Assembly: GCA_021927905.1 (NCBI GenBank) | Contig: BLLK01000019.1 | Span: 868,001-932,000, forward strand | Length of the DNA stretch: 64,000 nt | Reading direction: 5' to 3' | DNA from: Chaetoceros tenuissimus | Taxonomy: Eukaryota; Bacillariophyta; Thalassiosirophyceae; Chaetocerotales; Chaetocerotaceae | In this document: positions 58,144 through 64,000 of the stretch, piece after piece | Numbering within the stretch: the stretch's first letter is position 1 | Layout of the letters: each line of letters begins with the position of its first letter | The notes under the pieces: generated by a model | Told to the model about the DNA's origin: nothing | What the model saw: the letters and a program-made list of their open reading frames with translations, nothing else | Database searches by the model: none | Program-made: the position numbers and the translations under genes

Positions 58144-59652
58144 ATGAAGATCAGTACTTTACAAAAAGGATTCATATTAGCCTGTCTGCTCTGGGGCTGC
58201 ATATGCATGTTTCAGCTTTATTCCCTGAATCAAATTACAGAAGATGACGATCTTGTTTACAAAACGATGGACAATACAATGCAAGTACGAAAAAGAATTC
58301 AAGAGAGTCATCCTGATGAGGTTCGAATAAAGAATAATAATCAGAAACTGCCACCTCCTATATCTATACAAATGAAAAAGAAGAACGAGATTGATTGCGG
58401 CTGTCCACATGTCTGTGATGAGATCGCACTAAAAAAACAAAATGGAAGACTGAAATGCAAGGAACGGATACAATTCTTTATGAACAGGCATAACAACACG
58501 CAAGAGGATGCATGTCGAGCAGCATCACAATCTATTCCTTTTCAAGATGATCCCATGCTTCCATGTGAAATTGAATGCCATCCAGATCACTGCAAGACCA
58601 TGACATCCAAGCCGAAAATGGAAGTGGAGCATTTAGATTTAAAAGATTGGAAACGATATGATGATGTTGTGATTGTAACCAAAGTTTTACATCCAGAGAG
58701 TCATGACTTGTTAAAAGAAATGTTGTGTTTACTGACTGCGGCATATAATCGTCATGTACATTACGATATCATTGTGTTTACAACTATACCCTGGCCAGAA
58801 TCTCTAGTTGAATCTTTGCAAGAATTTGTCAAGCCTGCAAAATTATCAGTGGTGCTGGAAGGACCACCTACCTTGGAAGAATATTTAGTCGACATGACCA
58901 AAGAAGAAAGAGAATTTTTAGATACAAGATGTAATGTGACGGAACAGGATCCATTATCATGGTTTCATTATTGCCGAGAGAAGAATTCACATTTGGTCAA
59001 TAATTTAGGATATTGCTGGCAAAGTGAATTTCGAGCATATCACATATGGAATCACGAAGCTTTGAAACCTTATAAATACATGTTTTGGATTGATTCTGAT
59101 GCTAGGGCTACGAAACCATTTGAGGTTGATCCTATGAAAGTTTTTATTGAAAATGATTTGAACTTGATGTTTGATCATTATCCTGGTGGTTTGACGAGGT
59201 TGCCTCCCATGTATCAAAAACAAATGGATGCATATGGGACTGCTATTTGCAAAATCACACAAAAGAAAGATGGAAGTCTGGAGGGTGAACTATGTAGAAA
59301 GGAGGGACAAATGCCTTCGTTACGACAGGTATATGGATTTCATCATATTACTAGGTTGGACATGTATCGAAATGAAACACACCAAAAGTTTCTCAAATCC
59401 TTGGTGAGCGATTATAAATTTAGTAGACAATATGATGATCAGCTGGCTGTTACTTTGCCAGCAGTGATTCACGATGGATCAAAAGCGAAGGAACATCAAT
59501 CACTTGGAGTGCATTTGGGTTTGCATCACAATACCATGATTGATGGGAAAAATCGATCCCATCCATATGGATATATGGGATTTTGGTCTGTTCATTTAAA
59601 ATACAACTGGACAGTTGCAAGAGGAATGTGTGATAACTATATTATACGATAA
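58144..59652 (+). CDS. Golgi-type type II membrane glycosyltransferase-like protein
   Basis: A 502-aa single exon. The N-terminal anchor GFILACLLWGCICMFQLYSL is followed by a Cys-rich stem (CGCPHVCDEIALKKQNGRLK) and a luminal domain with VVIVTKVLHPESHDLLKEML, VHYDIIVFTTIPWPESLVES and SWFHYCREKNSHLVNNLGYC. Then comes YKYMFWIDSDARATKPFEVD, where DSD fits the metal-nucleotide DxD of GT-A transferases. Later, FDHYPGGLTRLPPMYQK and GFHHITRLDMYRNETHQKF are in the acceptor half. The layout recalls KRE2/MNT1-type (GT15) mannosyltransferases, but the DxD context differs; the family is not certain. NxS/T sites fit a luminal position. Confidence 0.6.
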   Translation: MKISTLQKGFILACLLWGCICMFQLYSLNQITEDDDLVYKTMDNTMQVRKRIQESHPDEVRIKNNNQKLPPPISIQMKKKNEIDCGCPHVCDEIALKKQNGRLKCKERIQFFMNRHNNTQEDACRAASQSIPFQDDPMLPCEIECHPDHCKTMTSKPKMEVEHLDLKDWKRYDDVVIVTKVLHPESHDLLKEMLCLLTAAYNRHVHYDIIVFTTIPWPESLVESLQEFVKPAKLSVVLEGPPTLEEYLVDMTKEEREFLDTRCNVTEQDPLSWFHYCREKNSHLVNNLGYCWQSEFRAYHIWNHEALKPYKYMFWIDSDARATKPFEVDPMKVFIENDLNLMFDHYPGGLTRLPPMYQKQMDAYGTAICKITQKKDGSLEGELCRKEGQMPSLRQVYGFHHITRLDMYRNETHQKFLKSLVSDYKFSRQYDDQLAVTLPAVIHDGSKAKEHQSLGVHLGLHHNTMIDGKNRSHPYGYMGFWSVHLKYNWTVARGMCDNYIIR

Positions 59653-59698
59653 TGATTACATTTTTTTCAAACCTAGTCCATGAATTGTACCGCAATAA

Positions 59699-61723
59699 TT
59701 AACAAAAGACAGAAGAAGAACCATTCATATCTTCTGCGAAACATCCATGAAGTCCATGTGGCACACTTGACTTGAGCCACATCATTGCCACAGGGCCTTC
59801 CTTCAAGTCTCTTTCCAAGTCAAATACAACAACTCCTGATCTATCCTCGACAGAATCTTGAACCATGCCAAGTAAGTAAGCTGCTTCCTCATTTTTTTTA
59901 TCAGCACCATGTTTTGGGACAATGAGTGGTTCACCGGCAAAATATCTTGTACCAAACCACCAAGCATCAATTTCTTCGTTCTTTTCTCCTTCTGGAAGAA
60001 TGTATTCTCCTCCATCCTCTACACGAAGCTTACAATATCCACATGGTGCTGTACTATCACCGACTACGTTACTTGCAACTGCATAAACATTCTTTGCCTT
60101 TTTAGTATTGAAGTTTGGATGAACAAGAGGGTGCTCTGCGCATGCATTTGTAGCTCCTGGAGCAATTCCCAAGTGGACACACTTTTTCGTGACAGGATCA
60201 ATCTCCAACTTCCAAATCATAGTTGGTGGAATAATTGAAAACAAAGGAGCGAATCCTCCCCATGCCCCTAAGAAGTCTTTACTATCACTTGGTGGCCAAC
60301 CCGAAAACATTGCTACAAGATTTCCAGTTTCCTCATCTTCATACGCATGTGAAAAGTGAATTGAAAAGCATGCAGGAACATCTACAACAAAGGGCTCAAA
60401 CTGATTCTTTGCTGTTGGTCTTGGGAAAACATGTACTTGAACACTTGATCTTCCATCCATTTTCAAAGATCCTGCCGGTCCCTTCATTCCAGTGAGGAAA
60501 TCCAACTGATTCATTTTCAATGAGTTCACTTTCATCATGATGCAATTTTCAGTCAGAGCCATATCGTGCGGTGCTAGCTCACAACCTGGCAATTCATGAG
60601 TAGTTGAAGCAATTGGACTAAAATCTTTTGGATCCCACTCGGTAAATGTAGCTTCCAGCGCTTTGGAACTTACAAGCTGTGACCAATGCCAACCTACAAG
60701 GTTTCCAGTATCTGGACATACATTTGGATGTGCTGTATGTGCTGCTCCCCCAATCATTTCAGGCGTAAATTCTTCTGGGATATCCATGCCTAATTTCACA
60801 GGTAACTTGCCTTGCTTCAAAACACCACCAAGAGTATCTTCGCCTAGTGTTTCCAAAGTATCAGGATCAATCCTATGAGGCAAACCAGCTTCAAAAAGCG
60901 CAAGTACCTTTCCTCCAAACGAAATAATTTGAGTATTGGCACAATTCTTAATACTAGTATTGAACGCATTCGATGCAATTTTGGAAATCATGGGTGGTTC
61001 CCATGGATCTTCATTCAGTCCCCTTTTGGGCGTGTTCAAAATATTAGGTGCAGTTCCAAAGGTACCCCTATATAAAAACTTTTTCGCCTCTTCTTCTTCC
61101 TTCATCGCTTGTGTTTCTACAAATCTCGACTTGAATTGAAATTCTCTCTTTTGACCATTTTGAGGTTCAGGAAATTGAATTTGAAGAATCAAGCCATCTG
61201 CATCAAGTACATGCTGTACTCGTTCTCCATCTACACCAAATTTACCAGGGCCATTACGATAGAGTACTCCTACCAAATCATCTGGAACTTGGCCTTCAAT
61301 GTCTTCAATTGTATACTCTGCATATCCCGTGACTGGATCTATAAGATTTGGATCATCAGATTGATAGGTATACCACGCTTTTCGCCAATCACTTGTTACA
61401 AATACACCCTTGCCTAAATCTTTTTGTTCTTCCACAGGATGTGTATTGGATTCAAGTGCTTGACGTAAATAATCAGGAAGAGGAGGTGGGTTTGGTCTGT
61501 TGAGAGTTGGCCCAATCTCCCAGTATTTCTCATCTTTTGGATCTGATGCCACTTTTTGTAAAGTTTTTGATGCAACAGTTACTTCTTCAGTAGTTGAATA
61601 GAGACTAGATTTCTTGGCAAGAGACTTGAATGTCGTCACGACATTTGGTTGAAATGCAAATGTCCAGTTGGAGTTGTAGCTTGCCAATAGAAGCGAAGCG
61701 AGAGATGCTGATGAAAGCTTCAT
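59699..61723 (-). CDS. Carotenoid cleavage oxygenase (RPE65/CCD family), plastid-targeted
   Basis: A 674-aa single exon. A signal peptide ends near NWTFAFQPNVV, with the Phe after the cut as in the ASAFAP motif of diatom plastid proteins. The seven-bladed propeller is shown by VLYRNGPGKFGVDGERVQHV and by four iron-His sites: H in GGAAHTAHPNVCPDTGNLVG, H in CELAPHDMALTENC, H in FSIHFSHAYEDEETGNLVAM and H in SVPHGLHGCFAED. Such enzymes cleave carotenoids to apocarotenoids with O2. The exact cleavage bond, and whether the product is a retinal or ABA-type precursor, cannot be told. It is convergent with the glycosyltransferase gene. Confidence 0.9.
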   Translation of the reverse strand: MKLSSASLASLLLASYNSNWTFAFQPNVVTTFKSLAKKSSLYSTTEEVTVASKTLQKVASDPKDEKYWEIGPTLNRPNPPPLPDYLRQALESNTHPVEEQKDLGKGVFVTSDWRKAWYTYQSDDPNLIDPVTGYAEYTIEDIEGQVPDDLVGVLYRNGPGKFGVDGERVQHVLDADGLILQIQFPEPQNGQKREFQFKSRFVETQAMKEEEEAKKFLYRGTFGTAPNILNTPKRGLNEDPWEPPMISKIASNAFNTSIKNCANTQIISFGGKVLALFEAGLPHRIDPDTLETLGEDTLGGVLKQGKLPVKLGMDIPEEFTPEMIGGAAHTAHPNVCPDTGNLVGWHWSQLVSSKALEATFTEWDPKDFSPIASTTHELPGCELAPHDMALTENCIMMKVNSLKMNQLDFLTGMKGPAGSLKMDGRSSVQVHVFPRPTAKNQFEPFVVDVPACFSIHFSHAYEDEETGNLVAMFSGWPPSDSKDFLGAWGGFAPLFSIIPPTMIWKLEIDPVTKKCVHLGIAPGATNACAEHPLVHPNFNTKKAKNVYAVASNVVGDSTAPCGYCKLRVEDGGEYILPEGEKNEEIDAWWFGTRYFAGEPLIVPKHGADKKNEEAAYLLGMVQDSVEDRSGVVVFDLERDLKEGPVAMMWLKSSVPHGLHGCFAEDMNGSSSVFC

Positions 61724-62159
61724 TTCTTATTGTAACAGTGATGAAGGAGTCGATGTTATTGCAGTTAAGTTTACAATAGATGTTATTCTCTATTGAGAAA
61801 TAGTGAATTGATTGAAGCATTGAGTTGAAGAAAAAAAGAAAAAAGATGATGTGGTAAGTGATTGTATTTTATGGTTTCAATTTTGAAAAGGGGGCATGTC
61901 GAGGGGAGAGGAAATCTCACAACCTAATTATCTTGATATTCTTAATGAGTCTAGGAAAATAGGCCATTTTGATTGAGTCTCGTAAGATGGCATATTCAAA
62001 TCTATGACTTTCCTTGAAAATCCATACCAATGCTGTTTTTATCAATCTTTCTCTGTTCCATATTTCCAGTCCGAACGACGTACTACTCATAAATTCATTC
62101 GCACAATTATTTGATCATAAGATCGAACTTCAGCAACATATCAATACATTCCAACAAAG
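61724..62159. other. Divergent promoter interval
   Basis: Between the carotenoid oxygenase and the secreted Ser/Lys-rich protein. No gene and no clear motif. Confidence 0.4.
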
Positions 62160-63198
62160 ATGATGAAGCTCTTGAACACTATCCTACTCCTTATTTCATT
62201 TACTGGTCATGTTATTGCACAAAACAATTGTGCATGCTATCCATTGCAATACAATTTCAGACTTGACCTTCTTGACTTGAAAAAAGCATGTGATTACACA
62301 TATGAGAATGGTAATATTACCGATAATAATAGTGAAGGACCTAGTCCTATTCCTCCAGGTATTGCAAATTTAGACTTGTTAGGAGGGGCAAGTCCCGAAG
62401 CTTTCGAGTATGTTGGATGTTCCACTCAGCCTGATATTACTAATCAAGAAATTGCAATTTTTGAGATTGAAGAATTTGGCCCAATAGAAAATTCTACAGC
62501 ATTGCAAAGCTTCTCTTTGGATCCTGAAAATGTGACAGCTCTTGACCATAACAGCATAATTACTTACGATTCAGTCACTGCTTTTGACCCAACTGCAATT
62601 GTCAAAACTCTCAAAGTTTATATTGGACTCAAAGGAGTCAATGCAACTGGCGATGAAACGGATCAAGACTTTGAGTTTGAAGTACGTTATTCAAACATAT
62701 GCAATGCAGTTCCATACACTGAAAACGATTTTGCAGGATATTTAAACTTTGTAAGTTTTCATCGAGCCACATCTTCTCTCTTTCAATCATTTTGTAATTG
62801 GTGACAGCTGACTCATTTCCTTCCCTTGATCACAGGACTCCTCCGTATTCCCTGACCAAGACCTTTGTTTCAGAGCACCTACTCCGTCACCAACAGTTGC
62901 GTGTGATGAAGGATCCAAGGGATCAAAGTCATCATCTAAGGGATCAAAGTCATCATCTAAGGGATCCGGTTCATCATCAAAAGGATCCAAGTCGTCATCT
63001 AAGGGATCCAGTTCATCATCTAAGGGATCCAAGTCATCCAAGAGCTGCAAGTCTCCAAAGAGTCCAACAATGAGCAAGGGATCTAAATCAAGCTCTTTCA
63101 AATCACCTACTCTCAGCAGTAGTAAAGGAAAAGGATCCAGCAGTAGTGGAAAGGGTTCCAAGTCAACAAGTCTCAAGTTGAGAAGAAGAGAAGCTTAA
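62160..63198 (+). CDS. Secreted protein with silaffin-like Ser/Lys/Gly repeats
   Basis: Exons 62160-62750 and 62836-63198 (85-nt intron) give 317 aa. A signal peptide (LLNTILLLISFTGHVIAQ) leads to a structured N-terminal domain of about 190 residues with paired Cys (NNCACYPLQYNF; VGCSTQPDITNQ; YSNICNAVPY) and several NxS/T sites. Exon 2 continues LCFRAPTPSPTVACDEG and then runs as KGSKSSSKGSKSSSKGSGSS for about 90 residues, ending KGSKSTSLKLRRREA. K-G-S-K and K-S-S-K spacing resembles the KxxK clusters that direct silaffins to the silica vesicle and get polyamine or phosphate. A silica-associated matrix role is a reasonable guess, not shown. Confidence 0.72.
62890..63040 (+). repeat. Tandem AAGGGATCAAAGTCATCATC coding repeat
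   Basis: About seven copies of a 21-24-nt unit (AAGGGATC-AAGTCATCATCT) encode the KGSKSSS repeats. High unit identity at DNA level suggests recent expansion by slippage. Confidence 0.85.
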
Positions 63199-63346
63199 GA
63201 AGATTTTGTACTGGATAGAAAAAAGCAGCCTCAGTGGAGTGGCGCTAGTCAGTGTTTGATTTTGTATTTGTCTGTGAAAACGCTGACTTTATAATATTAG
63301 TTAAAATAAAGAGATAACTCATTACAGTATATATGTATTACTTGTA

Positions 63347-64000
63347 CTATCTATGCAACAATAACTCTGGATCTTTCCTTAAAAGAGTGTAAGTGGCATC
63401 AAGATGTTCGCTTTGAGCAGCGATCATGTATGGATGTAGTTTTTTGCTACATCTCACTTTTCCACCTTCAGGATGGAGACTTAAAACTGTCTTGAGTTGA
63501 TCCATCGCTTCTTCTCCCGATTCATTCCATCCGATCTCGTTCTCAGGCCTCGCTTCCCCATTACGACATGTCTCTTGTTGAAATACGGTATAACATAGGT
63601 AATGAACCGGAAAATTTCCACAAGGATCTTTGATTGAAAACTGATGGGAAAATACTGTAGTTGCAAGTTCAAATAGGTGCTTTGGAAGATAAGACGCACT
63701 TAAAGCACAAACACCATGTGCGAAGTGAAATTGTGAAACTTTTCTGTCTGACAAGTGTTTATTTTTCATCAATAAGTCACTTTCTAGGTATTCACAAAGA
63801 AATATCCAAAATTTTTCACCCAAAAATTTCTTCGTGATGTTGTAAGGGTCAACCAATTCATCTATTCGTGAGCTATGATGTACCTGAATTTCCTTAACGG
63901 CTTCTTCAAGCTGCATTAGAAATGCTACATCACGAGTTGATCTCCCCGTATTCACTCTTAGAATTGGGTATTTCAAACTATCATCGCATGTTTTCATCCA
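63347..64000 (-). CDS. Ankyrin-repeat-like protein, 5' partial
   Basis: A minus-strand frame of about 216 residues is visible and continues to the window edge, so the start is unsure; the Met at 63997 may be internal. It ends at 63347. Helical repeats occur: FLMQLEEAVKEIQVHHSS, DPCGNFPVHYLCYTVFQQET and KKLHPYMIAAQSEHLDATYT with LLRKDPELLLHR. The G-N-F-P-V-H and H-P-Y-M-I-A-A phrases fit the loop-helix of ankyrin units as found in a large diatom family. The function is unknown; protein interaction is likely. Confidence 0.6.
   Translation of the reverse strand, partial: WMKTCDDSLKYPILRVNTGRSTRDVAFLMQLEEAVKEIQVHHSSRIDELVDPYNITKKFLGEKFWIFLCEYLESDLLMKNKHLSDRKVSQFHFAHGVCALSASYLPKHLFELATTVFSHQFSIKDPCGNFPVHYLCYTVFQQETCRNGEARPENEIGWNESGEEAMDQLKTVLSLHPEGGKVRCSKKLHPYMIAAQSEHLDATYTLLRKDPELLLHR

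Noticed and set aside
62890-63040. Regular repeats considered as a CRISPR-like array
   Set aside because: The units are contiguous, in frame, and encode KGSKSSS; there are no unique spacers and the genome is eukaryotic.

Overview
The window looks like nuclear DNA of a diatom, most likely an AT-rich centric such as Chaetoceros; the species is inferred, not proven. Supporting signs are small spliceosomal introns (44 to about 100 nt, GTAAG/GTGAG donors), dense genes on both strands, plastid presequences with an ASAFAP-like Phe at the cleavage site, secreted proteins with PTxSPT or S/T-K-rich stalks, ShK-like Cys modules, a Ser/Lys-rich silaffin-like tail, and a eukaryotic tRNA-Thr with pol III boxes. 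No prokaryotic operon or CRISPR array is present.

Layout. 1-11 kb: a ferric-reductase/NADPH-oxidase-like flavocytochrome (5' end outside the window), a diatom-type Cys/His protein, a repeat-rich interval, COQ3, a ThiE/TenI-like protein and two tandem type I membrane proteins sharing a KAPHVQYHGR motif. 11-18 kb: tRNA-Thr, a TPR-like protein, a lumen-targeted NTF2-like protein running into a SET-domain pseudogene, and a large orphan two-exon protein. 18-28 kb: a six-exon sulfatase, an alpha/beta hydrolase, the cap hypermethylase TGS1, a TRM11-like tRNA methyltransferase and ETHE1. 28-41 kb: a GT8-like type II membrane protein, a head-to-head pair of HIG1-like membrane proteins, PEX19, a methyltransferase, mitochondrial uS9, a secreted beta-helix protein and a 641-aa orphan. 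41-46 kb: an F-box gene whose short intron carries a 3.3-kb non-autonomous inverted-repeat transposon. 46-50 kb: two tandem GNAT-domain genes, one fused to a Sin3-type PAH domain and the other to a FAR1/MULE-type zinc finger. 50-64 kb: a trypsin-like protease, a multi-pass membrane protein, a secreted Cys-rich protein, a medium-chain reductase, a Golgi-type glycosyltransferase, a carotenoid cleavage oxygenase, a silaffin-like secreted protein and the end of an ankyrin-like gene.

Most genes are independent housekeeping or secretory-pathway functions: mitochondrion (COQ3, ETHE1, uS9m, HIG1-like), peroxisome (PEX19), plastid (carotenoid oxygenase, NTF2-like protein, TRM11-like), RNA methylation (TGS1 next to TRM11-like) and the cell surface (sulfatase, protease, Cys-rich and Ser/Lys-rich proteins). 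The best leads are the intron-nested fold-back transposon, the exchange of DNA-binding or co-repressor modules in front of a shared acetyltransferase domain, the tandem KAPHVQYHGR membrane proteins, the orphan 795-aa protein and four perfect TGACGTCA palindromes close upstream of start codons. Exon models were built by hand from splice consensus, reading-frame continuity and family conservation; no database or transcript was consulted.
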